DNA of 38,489 nucleotides, taken from positions 1 through 38,489 of the forward strand of contig JAAFKI010000136.1 of NCBI GenBank assembly GCA_021399345.1, in the 5' to 3' direction. The DNA is from Candidatus Heimdallarchaeota archaeon. Lineage in GTDB: Archaea > Asgardarchaeota > Heimdallarchaeia > Heimdallarchaeales > Heimdallarchaeaceae. The translations under genes and the position numbers were made by a program. Below the pieces are notes generated by a model. It was not told where the DNA came from and did not search any database. It worked only from the letters and a program-made list of their open reading frames with translations. Position 1 is the first letter of the stretch; every line of letters starts with the position of its first letter. Below are positions 7,816 through 15,464 of this stretch, in pieces.

Positions 7816-8508
7816 ATGAATTTGCTGGAACCATTAGTGATGAAGAAAATTACCATTTTAGGAACTACTGGTTCAGGAAAAACAACATTTTTGGAAGCAC
7901 TTTTTGGTAATATTGAAAAAAATGATGTTGCACGAAGAATATTTAGAGAAATTGGGGATAATCTAGATTTCACTCCATTAAAGTATAACAATTTCACTTC
8001 CAGTACAACAACAATCTCACTGAATGTTGTAAATTCAGTACTAATATTGACACGTTTCAACAAAGTTATTTTGAAGAAATATGATCAAGTTGAAACATAT
8101 GATTATGAATCAATTGATTCAGCATTTCAAGTAATTTTCAATGATCCAGCTGGTCAAGAAAGATTTGATTTTATGCAAGAAATAGCATTGAAAGGTTCGG
8201 ATCTTGTTATTATAATGGCTGATGGTACAAATATTTCCTCTTTAGAGAAAATACTTCATTACTTAGAAATGGTCCAAATGGAAGAGGTTAGAAAACAAAG
8301 AAAAATTCCTGTTCTTATTTTCATAAACAAATCAGACCTGCGAGGTAAAGGGATTTATTTGGGGAAAGAGGTAGCTGAAAGAGTAGTTTTTTCATCTATT
8401 ATCGATAGGGAGTTAGTTTTCTATGAAACCTCTAATTTGGATGCAAATTGCTATGAATTACCCTTAACAATCATTTTCAATTATCTTGCTATGCAAGCAT
8501 ATCTTTGA
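7816..8508 (+). CDS. Ras-superfamily small GTPase (Rab/Arf-like)
   Basis: A 230-residue small GTPase. G1 is GTTGSGKTT (16-24), G2 is the Thr-rich SSTTTISLN, G3 is DPAGQE (110-115), G4 is NKSD (171-174) and G5 is ETS (204-206), so all five nucleotide motifs are intact. The DPAGQE form with a Gln is typical of the Ras-like GTPases abundant in Asgard archaea. No lipidation cysteine box or transmembrane anchor is seen at the C-terminus. It heads a group of plus-strand genes: two unknown helical proteins follow after 40 nt. These may be effectors or regulators, but only position suggests this. It is a little longer than Ras (about 190 residues), mainly from an insert between G2 and G3. Confidence 0.92.
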   Translation: MNLLEPLVMKKITILGTTGSGKTTFLEALFGNIEKNDVARRIFREIGDNLDFTPLKYNNFTSSTTTISLNVVNSVLILTRFNKVILKKYDQVETYDYESIDSAFQVIFNDPAGQERFDFMQEIALKGSDLVIIMADGTNISSLEKILHYLEMVQMEEVRKQRKIPVLIFINKSDLRGKGIYLGKEVAERVVFSSIIDRELVFYETSNLDANCYELPLTIIFNYLAMQAYL

Positions 8509-8548
8509 ACTTCTTCAGACTAACTAAATCTTTATCTATTTTGAACGT

Positions 8549-8932
8549 ATGATTTTGTTGAAGGAAATGAAACAGATTAAACAGCTTACTTTCAACATTA
8601 CTCAAAGTAGGCGTATTAAGAACTATGCTCAAAAGAATGACCTTCATGAAAAAGTGTTACTAGCTAGATATAAAGATATTATGCACACCATATACAAAGC
8701 TTGGGTGAAAAACCTACAAGAAAATCCTGAGTTGCAATTTAGAACTTTCTTTCTAGACATTATGAAATATGCAGAATTTACTTCTAGACTAAAAGAAAGA
8801 AAAGAGGATCTTATCAAAATAAAGAATCATGTTGGAATCTTAGAGGATGCAATCAAAGAATATAAACAAGATTATGCAAAAATCATCAACATTGAACAGA
8901 TCATTAAAGGCTTTGAGGAGGGTGGCATGTAA
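8549..8932 (+). CDS. unknown helical protein downstream of the small GTPase
   Basis: A 127-residue, Lys/Glu-rich, apparently all-helical soluble protein with no recognisable family. The C-terminal half (KERKEDLIKIKNHVGILEDA) looks coiled-coil prone. It starts 40 nt after the GTPase gene and its stop codon overlaps the start of the next gene (TAATG at 8930-8934), so translation of the two is probably coupled. A good Shine-Dalgarno for the next gene lies inside its end. The ATG at 8549 has no clear ribosome site; an in-frame ATG at 8567 follows AAGGAA but too closely. Function is unknown; the tight pairing with the next gene suggests that the two products act together. Confidence 0.75.
   Translation: MILLKEMKQIKQLTFNITQSRRIKNYAQKNDLHEKVLLARYKDIMHTIYKAWVKNLQENPELQFRTFFLDIMKYAEFTSRLKERKEDLIKIKNHVGILEDAIKEYKQDYAKIINIEQIIKGFEEGGM
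8915..8925 (+). promoter_or_regulatory. strong Shine-Dalgarno for the 149-residue gene
   Basis: GAGGAGGGTGG lies 6-16 nt before the ATG at 8932, inside the end of the preceding gene. It is the strongest ribosome site I saw in the window and contrasts with the mostly leaderless promoters; it supports translation of this overlapping internal gene. Confidence 0.6.
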
Positions 8933-9381
8933 TGAAAATAGGTACAACTCAATATAATGTTAAATTTAAGGATAAAATTCCTTGTGAGGATGAAGAAATT
9001 CTTGCGAGTGACCTTGCATATTATCTCTACTACTTTGATTTTATCCCCGAAGAGATCATTAATTGGAATATGGAGGATCTTAATGCTAAAAGAAAGCAAG
9101 AAGAGGAGATTTTCACCGAGTTAAGTAAGGAATATTCCAATTTGTTCGGAACATATGCACTAATCAGACAAAAAGCCAATGAACTATATGTAGGAAATAG
9201 AGTTATTGCTCTTACTCTGGGTTTGTTAAGACTAAAATTAATTGAATTAAAAGAAACAGGGAAAGATTTATCCTTAGATTATGATGAATCTATAAAGCAA
9301 ACTGAATATTTTATCTACAGATATCTTACAAAGAAACAGGACAAAAGATTAGTAGAACAAGTCGTTTTTGATGAAAGATAG
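8932..9381 (+). CDS. unknown helical protein, second of the GTPase-linked pair
   Basis: A 149-residue protein with no recognised family. It has an N-terminal segment that may be beta-rich (MKIGTTQYNVKFKDKIPCED), an aromatic patch (LAYYLYYFDFIPEEIINW, about 28-45), and helical segments to the end. There is no signal peptide. Translation is coupled to the upstream gene by the TAATG overlap and a strong Shine-Dalgarno. With the GTPase and the 127-residue protein it forms a compact plus-strand cluster. A GTPase effector, a membrane-remodelling factor or a part of the adjacent recombinase module are all possible; nothing in the sequence decides. Confidence 0.75.
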   Translation: MKIGTTQYNVKFKDKIPCEDEEILASDLAYYLYYFDFIPEEIINWNMEDLNAKRKQEEEIFTELSKEYSNLFGTYALIRQKANELYVGNRVIALTLGLLRLKLIELKETGKDLSLDYDESIKQTEYFIYRYLTKKQDKRLVEQVVFDER

Positions 9382-9416
9382 AATGGATATTTTCCAGATA
9401 TTACAGACCTTTAGTT

Positions 9417-9442
9417 AAGGTTACAACCTTCTCAACAAGGTT
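9417..9442 (+). promoter_or_regulatory. AAGGTT/AACCTT repeats ahead of the recombinase start
   Basis: AAGGTT (9417-9422) and AACCTT (9425-9430) form an inverted repeat with a 2-nt spacer, and a third AAGGTT copy (9437-9442) ends 3 nt before the ATG at 9446. The last copy also gives a plausible AAGG ribosome site. It could be an operator for autoregulation or part of a recombination site; this is speculative. Confidence 0.35.
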
Positions 9443-9445
9443 AAT

Positions 9446-10177
9446 ATGATTCGTTGTATTGTTTATGTTAGAACCTCAACATCTGATCAAGAATCAGGTT
9501 TAGAAACACAAATTGATGACGTTACAGCAAAAATCTATCAAGCTGGAGATAGGGAGATCATCAAAATAATCAAAGACGAGGATGTTCCAGGTGATAGTGA
9601 TCCGGAATATAGAGAAGGATTCATTGAGATTCTAAGAATGGTTGAAGAAAATGAATTTGATGAGTTGTGGAGTCAATCTAGAGACCGTTTATCGAGAGAT
9701 GTAGATATTCTAGGATATATTCGTGTTATGCTCAAGAAAAAAGAAATATCTATCATCTGTTTAGATGATGAAGATAACAAAGCATTTGCCAGAATAAAGG
9801 ATCTTTTTGGAGAAATGGAGTTAGAGAAATATAGAGAGAAACGATACAAAGGTATGTTACGAAGAATAAATAACAAAAAAGTTATGTCTCGTCCTCCATT
9901 TGGATATGCAGTTGATGAGGGAGGAAGCCTAATAGTTGATGAAAGTAAAATGGGTCTTATTAGACGTCTTTTCGGTGAGTTTGATAATCCTTTTGCATCA
10001 CTAAAGACCTTAAGTATGAAATATAACATCCCTGTATCCACTTTGAGAAATATACGATCTAATCCTATCTATAGAACAGGAGAAGTAAGGTGGGCTGGGA
10101 AAATAGCTTATTATGTAGATCCAATTGTTCCAGAAGATAAAGATCAGATGTTAAAAACTGAATGGGAAGGAAGCTGA
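9446..10177 (+). CDS. serine recombinase (resolvase/invertase type), short form
   Basis: A 243-residue serine recombinase, which cuts and rejoins DNA through a serine-DNA intermediate. The N-terminal resolvase domain has YVRTSTSDQ with nucleophile S11, and the DRLSRD motif with R81 and R84. A recombinase domain starts at about 147 (MSRPPFGYAVDEGG) and contains IRSNPIYRTGEVRW (203-216), typical of large serine recombinases. It stops soon after, lacking the long zinc-ribbon and coiled-coil part of phage integrases, so it is a short form or naturally minimal. No phage, transposase or accessory cargo gene and no att-like repeat flank is seen, so it is either domesticated or a remnant of a small element. 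It converges on the next gene with 7 nt between. Confidence 0.88.
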   Translation: MIRCIVYVRTSTSDQESGLETQIDDVTAKIYQAGDREIIKIIKDEDVPGDSDPEYREGFIEILRMVEENEFDELWSQSRDRLSRDVDILGYIRVMLKKKEISIICLDDEDNKAFARIKDLFGEMELEKYREKRYKGMLRRINNKKVMSRPPFGYAVDEGGSLIVDESKMGLIRRLFGEFDNPFASLKTLSMKYNIPVSTLRNIRSNPIYRTGEVRWAGKIAYYVDPIVPEDKDQMLKTEWEGS

Positions 10178-10184
10178 AGCCCTC

Positions 10185-11090
10185 TTACTCATACATTTCT
10201 CTAATATACTCCTTTTCAAGGACTATTCTTACGTCTGGTATATTAGTGCTGAAGCCATATTCTGTGATGAATCCAGTAATCAAATTAGCTGGTATTATTT
10301 CAAAATAAGGGTTGTAAACTTTAACTTCCTTTGGTTTATCCTTTGCCCAAACCTCTGAGGATGGATAACTTTGTATAGTGAAGGGAATAGATTTCAAAAG
10401 TAGCTTTAGAGTGGTACTAGTGACATAAAAAGGAACTTTATCTTGAGAAGCGAAAATAGCTAAAGCATGACAGCCTATTTTATTTACAACATTTCCATTA
10501 GGAAAAATAGTGTCTGCACCTATAAGCACCAAATCAGGATTCAAAGCTTTAATAGCTCTTCCAACAGCTGCATCTACAAGGTAATTAACCTTATACCCTA
10601 GATTAACTGCTTCCAAAGCTAATTTCTTACCTTCTAGCGCAGGTCTTGATTCAAAAACTGTTAACTCTGGAAGCTTATCTGAGTCTTGTGTTTCGCTTAG
10701 TTTTTTGAGTGCACAGAATATTGTACTTGATCTTGACATAGTCACGATATTTTTACACTGGGAAATAATGGGTTTTAGTTTATCTATGAGATGCTTTCTT
10801 TGTTCATCCATCTTTTCAATTACTCTATCAGCTAAATCCTCAACAGCGACACCATGTTGAAAGAAATCCATGAAATAAATCAAAACATTTCGAAGAGCAG
10901 ACATTTCTTTTTTAATATCTATAACCTTACGTAGCATTTCTGAAAGGTCAATTATTTTGCCAAATCTAGCTGGATTTAATTGAATTTCATTTTTAATAAG
11001 CAGAACAGCTTTACGGACTATTTCTTCAGATCCACTGACTTTATCAGTTTTCAAACGTGCAATTTGTTCTTGAAATTCTTTGGAATACAC
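10185..11090 (-). CDS. aIF2B-like protein (eIF2B alpha/delta family)
   Basis: A 301-residue member of the eIF2B alpha/beta/delta, MtnA and ribose-1,5-bisphosphate isomerase superfamily. ESRPALEGKKLA (147-158), DAAVGRAIKALNPDLVLIGA (173-192), GNVVNKIGCHALAIFA (199-214) and NPYFEIIPANLITGF (260-274) are diagnostic. Ribose-1,5-bisphosphate isomerases carry a catalytic Cys in the loop that here reads TMSRSST (117-123), so I favour the non-enzymatic aIF2B-like class over the AMP-pathway isomerase. No RuBisCO or AMP phosphorylase gene is nearby, which agrees. The start is a GTG at 11090; a TATA box 21-30 nt upstream implies a leaderless GTG. The precise role, possibly nucleotide-linked control of translation initiation, is not known from sequence. 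Confidence 0.88.
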   Translation of the reverse strand: MYSKEFQEQIARLKTDKVSGSEEIVRKAVLLIKNEIQLNPARFGKIIDLSEMLRKVIDIKKEMSALRNVLIYFMDFFQHGVAVEDLADRVIEKMDEQRKHLIDKLKPIISQCKNIVTMSRSSTIFCALKKLSETQDSDKLPELTVFESRPALEGKKLALEAVNLGYKVNYLVDAAVGRAIKALNPDLVLIGADTIFPNGNVVNKIGCHALAIFASQDKVPFYVTSTTLKLLLKSIPFTIQSYPSSEVWAKDKPKEVKVYNPYFEIIPANLITGFITEYGFSTNIPDVRIVLEKEYIREMYE

Positions 11091-11110
11091 AAAGCTTCAG
11101 TTGGAAATGC

Positions 11111-11120
11111 CTTTAAAAAG
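11111..11120 (-). promoter_or_regulatory. TATA box of the aIF2B-like gene
   Basis: CTTTTTAAAG on the minus strand, 21-30 nt upstream of the GTG at 11090. The spacing supports the GTG as a leaderless start. Confidence 0.5.
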
Positions 11121-11150
11121 TTGTTTCTTTCCTTAAAAAAGATCAAAAGA

Positions 11151-11885
11151 CTATAGACTAAAGAAATCTTTTTCCTCATCTATAATTTCAATGTATAATC
11201 TGTCATATTTGTGTGTTAGATGAATTATATTTTCTGGTAAAATTCTTTCCTTCGATTTTGCAAAGAATGTTCGAACTGTAGCTAAATCTTCTTCATCAAT
11301 CATCATATCTTTTTGAATCCTAATGATAAGAAGAGGAATTTTTTTGTTTTCCTCTAGAATATCTTCTACATTTCTCCCTACCTTACGAACACATCCATTG
11401 TATTCTTTTTTCATTTTTCCCGCACCATTTTCAACTAATCTCTCTAGACCTTCAAATGATGCAGGTATTGCTTTTTTGAGATTAAATCCACTAACTATGA
11501 AATTGAAAGGAAATAAAAGAGCAATGAAGATTGCTAAGAAATAGATTAGTGGAACGGGAAGCTTAAACAAAAAATTAAGAAACCAATGAGGTGTCAAAAT
11601 TCGAGCAGCACCAATAAGAATAACCCCTTTGCAGTTTGTAAGTGCTCTTCTACTGAGAAGCTCAATAATATTACAACCACCCATACTATATCCAGCAATC
11701 ATAAACGGTCTGTTTTCGGGGATTAGTGATTCTATTTCTTCTAGATGATCATCTATTGTGAATCTCTTGTAATTGGTTGTATATGCAAAATTGTCTTTCC
11801 CATACCTTTCTTCATATGTAGGATAGGTTCTCTTATAATTACTAAAACCTGGAGCTAGAATCATGAATGGTTCTTTTTCAGACAT
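11151..11885 (-). CDS. alpha/beta hydrolase fold protein
   Basis: A 244-residue alpha/beta hydrolase. LAPGF (10-14) resembles the oxyanion loop, GYSMGG (65-70) is the nucleophile elbow with S67, IQKDMMID carries a candidate Asp and IIHLTHKYD a candidate His, so the triad seems intact. A strongly hydrophobic stretch at about 103-128 (FKLPVPLIYFLAIFIALLF) lies in the cap position, which suggests membrane association or a lipid-like substrate. The frame is open back to a TTG at 11924, but the TATA-like ATTTAAAG at 11935-11942 would start transcription near 11910, so I chose the ATG at 11885. It is divergent from the DMT-type transporter. The substrate is unknown. Confidence 0.8.
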   Translation of the reverse strand: MSEKEPFMILAPGFSNYKRTYPTYEERYGKDNFAYTTNYKRFTIDDHLEEIESLIPENRPFMIAGYSMGGCNIIELLSRRALTNCKGVILIGAARILTPHWFLNFLFKLPVPLIYFLAIFIALLFPFNFIVSGFNLKKAIPASFEGLERLVENGAGKMKKEYNGCVRKVGRNVEDILEENKKIPLLIIRIQKDMMIDEEDLATVRTFFAKSKERILPENIIHLTHKYDRLYIEIIDEEKDFFSL

Positions 11886-11934
11886 TGTATTTGCGTTAGC
11901 TAGGTTAGTTTTAAGTTTTGTCAAATGCTTTATG

Positions 11935-11942
11935 ATTTAAAG
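11935..11942. promoter_or_regulatory. shared TATA-like element for two divergent genes
   Basis: ATTTAAAG contains the self-complementary TTTAAA. It lies about 50-57 nt from the minus-strand ATG at 11885 and about 36-43 nt from the plus-strand ATG at 11978. One element could serve both directions, or each gene has its own weaker box; sequence alone cannot decide. Confidence 0.35.
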
Positions 11943-11977
11943 TAAAATCTAAAAAGGGTTCATGATATCAAAGTATA

Positions 11978-12871
11978 ATGGTTAATTTCCTCTTCATAAT
12001 TTCATTATTCTCAGGATTAGCTTCTTTTGCTTTTTATAACATAGGATTTGCTCTAGAAAAGAAAGCTATCAACAAGATGTCAGAGGAAATCAAAAAATCA
12101 ACAAAAACAATGTTGAAATCAATTTTAACAAGTAAATTATGGCTTTTTGGAGCTTTCCTAACAATAATAAGTATTGGTTTTTACTACGTTGCACTTCTAT
12201 GGGCTCCCTTAAGCGCAATAGCTCCCTTGTCAGGTTTCGGTATTATCATATTGGTCATATATGCTCATTTAGATTTAAAAGAAACAATAGGAAAAACTGA
12301 ATTGATTGGTATCTTCTTGATTCTAGGAGGAATCACAGTTTCTTCATATCTTACAAGTTTTGGTGATTCATTTCTAACTTGGAACCAATGGAAAATTTCT
12401 TCACATTCTTGGGGGAGTACAATAATGATAGTTGGTAGTCTTATTGTTGCAATTTCTTTTACATTCGTACCTGCTATTTTCAAAAGAAAAATTAAACCAT
12501 TTGATATTGCAATATTTGCTGGAATAATAGCTGGAATTCAAGCCATAGTCATAAAAGGAATCACCATTTGGACCTCAGAAACTGATTGGAATATCGATTT
12601 ATTTATAGCCATATTCTATTTTGTTGGATTTCTTATAACGGCTCTTTTGTCTACAGGAAGTCTCCAATTTGCATTTAGAGACGGTAAAGTTTCTAATATT
12701 ATGGCTATATATAATGGAGTGATGACAATATTTCCTATTTTCTTTGGAGGGATACTTCTAGGAGAATGGAGTTTACTTTCATCATTACAACAAACTTTTC
12801 TTGGTATTTCTATTTGTATAACTTTGATTGGAATAGTAGTGCTGAGTTTGCGTCATTCTCATTCTTCGTAG
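11978..12871 (+). CDS. DMT-superfamily membrane transporter (NIPA/EamA-like)
   Basis: A 297-residue polytopic membrane protein with about nine or ten hydrophobic helices arranged as two similar halves, the pattern of the drug/metabolite transporter superfamily. Typical segments are the N-terminal SLFSGLASFAFYNIGFALEK, VALLWAPLSAIAPLSGFGII near the middle of the first half, and the C-terminal FPIFFGGILLGEWSLLSS. Early KKA after helix 1 and the long first loop recall NIPA-like magnesium transporters, but the substrate cannot be fixed. The short C-terminal tail (SLRHSHSS) is encoded in DNA that overlaps the end of the opposing deaminase gene by 62 bp. It is divergent from the alpha/beta hydrolase. 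Confidence 0.82.
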   Translation: MVNFLFIISLFSGLASFAFYNIGFALEKKAINKMSEEIKKSTKTMLKSILTSKLWLFGAFLTIISIGFYYVALLWAPLSAIAPLSGFGIIILVIYAHLDLKETIGKTELIGIFLILGGITVSSYLTSFGDSFLTWNQWKISSHSWGSTIMIVGSLIVAISFTFVPAIFKRKIKPFDIAIFAGIIAGIQAIVIKGITIWTSETDWNIDLFIAIFYFVGFLITALLSTGSLQFAFRDGKVSNIMAIYNGVMTIFPIFFGGILLGEWSLLSSLQQTFLGISICITLIGIVVLSLRHSHSS

Positions 12872-14213
12872 TGACTAATCTATGAGTAATCTTCTCTATT
12901 TCATCTAGAGTAATATCAATATCTCGATTGAGAAGTGTTGAATTGTCTAAAATCAATTTACCATTACTTATGACGTTTGTTACATCATTACCTTTCATGG
13001 AATAGGCGAAATGATTGAGAAGATATTTGTCATCAAAATTAGGTGTTAGATGTGGTTTCTTTAAATTAATTGTAACAATATCTGCAAACGAATTCTTTTC
13101 TAAAGTTCCAATACCTTCCCATCCTATAGCTTTAGCTCCACCAATAGTAGCTAATCTAAAAGCTTCTTCTGCTTTAATTAGAGTAGGATTATGATGTAGG
13201 CCTTTATAATAAACAGCTAGGAACCTAATAGTATCGAAAAGATCTAATGTATTATTGCTGGAAGGACCATCTGTCCCCAAACCTACTAATTTAGTTGACT
13301 TGATTATCTCTGGAATCGGAGGCATGTGATTGCCAAGTTTTGCATTGGAAAGAGGATTAAGCGATATTTTTGTTCTTTTATCTTTTAGTAAATTAATATC
13401 ATTGTTATTAACATGGATACAATGTGCTGCCATTAGATTTTCGTCTAGAATGCCTATTTCATCTAGAAACTGAACAGGGGTTTTTACATCAGGAAAAGGA
13501 ATTTCATATTTTTCATTGAACTTCTTGCTATCCTCTATTTCAGTTTCTGATTCAGCTAGATGGGTGTGAATTAGAACATCAGGACTTTCTGTGTTTTTAG
13601 AATTATACTCTTTCATGAACTTGTGAGCAGCTTTGAAATCTGAAATACTAACTGTATATGGAGAGTGCAAGGCTAAGGATACTCTAATCGTTTCCTCTAA
13701 CGAATTGTGATGTTCCTTAACAATTTCTATGGCATCCTCTAAAGTCGTTATCCCTGTAATAACAGGTGCAGCTACGATGCCTTTCAATCCAACGTCACTG
13801 ATTGCTTTTGCTTCGAATTCGGGATACCAGTACATTGAGTTAACCGTTGTAACTCCGCTTAGAATTGACTCCATACTTCCTAGAAGAGCTCCTTGATAGA
13901 CATCTTCTTCGGTGAGCTTAGCTTCCAAAGGCCAAATATTCTCTTCTAACCAAGTTTTTAATGGAATATCATCTGCAATCCCTCTAAATACAGTCATTGC
14001 TAAATGTGTGTGGCTATTAATTAATCCGGGAATTATGAGTTGATTATTATCTCCTACTACATCATGTCCAGAGAGGTTTTGTTTTGTTTTTTCATAAGTT
14101 CCTATTTCTACTATTCTGTCTTCTTCTATTATCAGAAGGGGATTTTTAACGAATTTGAGATTGAAATCATTGTCAAAATATACTGCTAATCTTCCTTCTA
14201 CAGCAAGTTCCAT
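12810..14213 (-). CDS. MTA/SAH-type adenosine-analogue deaminase (amidohydrolase)
   Basis: A 467-residue metal-dependent amidohydrolase close to 5-methylthioadenosine/S-adenosylhomocysteine deaminases and 5'-deoxyadenosine deaminase, which convert the adenine to hypoxanthine. The metal site is complete: NSHTHLAMT (H68, H70), IHTHLAE (H216, H218), AAHCIH (H264, H267) and GTDGPSSNN (D315). The segment PGLINSHTHLAMTVFRG followed by LKTWLEENIWPLE is the family signature. The next gene upstream encodes a radical SAM enzyme, whose by-product 5'-deoxyadenosine would be a fitting substrate; this is inference. The last 62 bp overlap the convergent transporter gene. The C-terminal ~25 residues (KNENDANSALLFQSKLYK) go beyond the usual end, consistent with a read-through extension. 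Confidence 0.92.
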   Translation of the reverse strand: MELAVEGRLAVYFDNDFNLKFVKNPLLIIEEDRIVEIGTYEKTKQNLSGHDVVGDNNQLIIPGLINSHTHLAMTVFRGIADDIPLKTWLEENIWPLEAKLTEEDVYQGALLGSMESILSGVTTVNSMYWYPEFEAKAISDVGLKGIVAAPVITGITTLEDAIEIVKEHHNSLEETIRVSLALHSPYTVSISDFKAAHKFMKEYNSKNTESPDVLIHTHLAESETEIEDSKKFNEKYEIPFPDVKTPVQFLDEIGILDENLMAAHCIHVNNNDINLLKDKRTKISLNPLSNAKLGNHMPPIPEIIKSTKLVGLGTDGPSSNNTLDLFDTIRFLAVYYKGLHHNPTLIKAEEAFRLATIGGAKAIGWEGIGTLEKNSFADIVTINLKKPHLTPNFDDKYLLNHFAYSMKGNDVTNVISNGKLILDNSTLLNRDIDITLDEIEKITHRLVTTKNENDANSALLFQSKLYK

Positions 14214-14230
14214 AAGAGTATAATAAAAGA

Positions 14231-14240
14231 AAAATATTTG
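14231..14240 (-). promoter_or_regulatory. TATA box of the deaminase gene
   Basis: CAAATATTTT on the minus strand, 18-27 nt before the ATG at 14213, at leaderless spacing. Its presence between the radical SAM gene and the deaminase means that the two need not share one transcript. Confidence 0.4.
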
Positions 14241-14273
14241 AGTGTTGTTCTATTTGGTAACAAATTCTCTTTA

Positions 14274-14284
14274 TAAAAAAAAAC
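14274..14284 (-). terminator. oligo-T terminator after the radical SAM gene
   Basis: Nine consecutive T residues on the minus strand (14283 to 14275) begin two bases after the stop codon. This is the clearest oligo-T terminator among the minus-strand genes. Confidence 0.55.
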
Positions 14285-15346
14285 CTAAGTCAAATATACC
14301 GGCTTGTGAGGATATATTGGAATTAAATGGTTACACTTTGGGCATCTACTATTTTCTGTTATGTTGTTGAAAATAACAGAAAACACATTCCTTTTTATCA
14401 GTAATTCTGAGCAATTTGGACAGTATGTGCTCTGGAAAGGGTGGCCTGGAATATTTCCCAAATAAACGAAATTTAATCCTTCGTCTTTTGCAATGGTATG
14501 TGCTTTTTGAAGCTGTGAAATTGTAGTCTTAGGAATTTGAGTTAAGTGGGAAGGGAAGTATCTAATAAAATGTACAGGGGTATTAGCAGAGAGGTTTTTG
14601 ATAACTTTCTGGGAGAAATCTCTAATGAATTCTTCGTCATCATTTATTGTTGGGATAACTAAATACACGAGTTCGATGTGAACACTTCTTTGATAAGCCA
14701 TTTGGAGATTTTCCCAAATATATTTGACTTTTATATCTAATAAGCAATCAGCAACATTTTCTGTCCCTTTGAAGCTGACAGTTAAACCATTCATGCCTGC
14801 TGAAATAAGATAATCGAGAGCTTCTCCTGTCATATATCCATTAGAAACAAACATTTTGTAATAGTCATTAGGAAGCAATTGGAAAACATCCACTGCAAAT
14901 TCAAAAGAAAGTGTTGGTTCATTAAAGGAGAAACAAACCCCATTTATGGAGGGATTAAAACGAGCATTTTCAACAACTTTTTCTGGAGTCATTAGACTTG
15001 CATCAGTAAATTTTTCCGGTCGAAGATTCTTAGTAATATCCCAATTTATACACCAATCACAATCAAAATTGCATCCCCAAGAACCTAATGTTAAAGTGGT
15101 TGATCCAGGAAAATAGTGATAAGCTGGTTTTTTTTCTATGGGATTAAGACTATAACTAGAAATATCTCCGTATTGAATGGAGTAGAGTTTGCCGTTAAAA
15201 TTTTGCCTTGTTTTACATTTACCCATTTCTCCCTCTTTAATAACACACATTCTTCTGCATGTTAAACACTGAACAGTATCACCATTCATTCTCTTGAAAA
15301 GATAAGACTGTCTTATTCGGGGATCTTTAGTGCTCAATGTTTTCAT
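14285..15346 (-). CDS. AmmeMemoRadiSam-type radical SAM enzyme
   Basis: A 353-residue radical SAM protein. The [4Fe-4S] motif is GCNFDCDWC (C92, C96, C99). It is preceded by a conserved four-Cys segment, CLTCRRMCVIKEGEMGKCKT (C27, C30, C34, C44), and ends with a rubredoxin-like pair of CxxC motifs (CPNC and CPKC), all as in the AmmeMemoRadiSam radical SAM family, often annotated as pyruvate formate-lyase activating enzyme-like. The partner Memo-like and AMMECR1-like genes of that system are not in the window. It cleaves SAM to 5'-deoxyadenosine; the next gene encodes an adenosine-analogue deaminase. A TATA box 20-29 nt upstream of the ATG suggests a leaderless transcript. The substrate is not established. 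Confidence 0.92.
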   Translation of the reverse strand: MKTLSTKDPRIRQSYLFKRMNGDTVQCLTCRRMCVIKEGEMGKCKTRQNFNGKLYSIQYGDISSYSLNPIEKKPAYHYFPGSTTLTLGSWGCNFDCDWCINWDITKNLRPEKFTDASLMTPEKVVENARFNPSINGVCFSFNEPTLSFEFAVDVFQLLPNDYYKMFVSNGYMTGEALDYLISAGMNGLTVSFKGTENVADCLLDIKVKYIWENLQMAYQRSVHIELVYLVIPTINDDEEFIRDFSQKVIKNLSANTPVHFIRYFPSHLTQIPKTTISQLQKAHTIAKDEGLNFVYLGNIPGHPFQSTYCPNCSELLIKRNVFSVIFNNITENSRCPKCNHLIPIYPHKPVYLT

Positions 15347-15365
15347 TCTTTTAGTAAAAGTATTT

Positions 15366-15375
15366 CTTATATATG
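15366..15375 (-). promoter_or_regulatory. TATA box of the radical SAM gene
   Basis: CATATATAAG on the minus strand, 20-29 nt before the ATG at 15346, at leaderless spacing. Confidence 0.5.
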
Positions 15376-15464
15376 TTTTGACAGTTTTATCTCCAAATAT
15401 GAAAAAAACACCTGTTTTGAAAAGCGATACACAAGGTAAATAGGTTCTTTTAAGGATGAAAATG

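Noticed and set aside
10185..11090. Ribose-1,5-bisphosphate isomerase annotation
   Set aside because: The catalytic Cys loop of that enzyme is not present and no partner pathway genes are nearby.
11886..11924. TTG start for the alpha/beta hydrolase at 11924
   Set aside because: The TATA-like element 11-18 nt away would start transcription downstream of that TTG, and the ATG at 11885 begins the recognisable fold.
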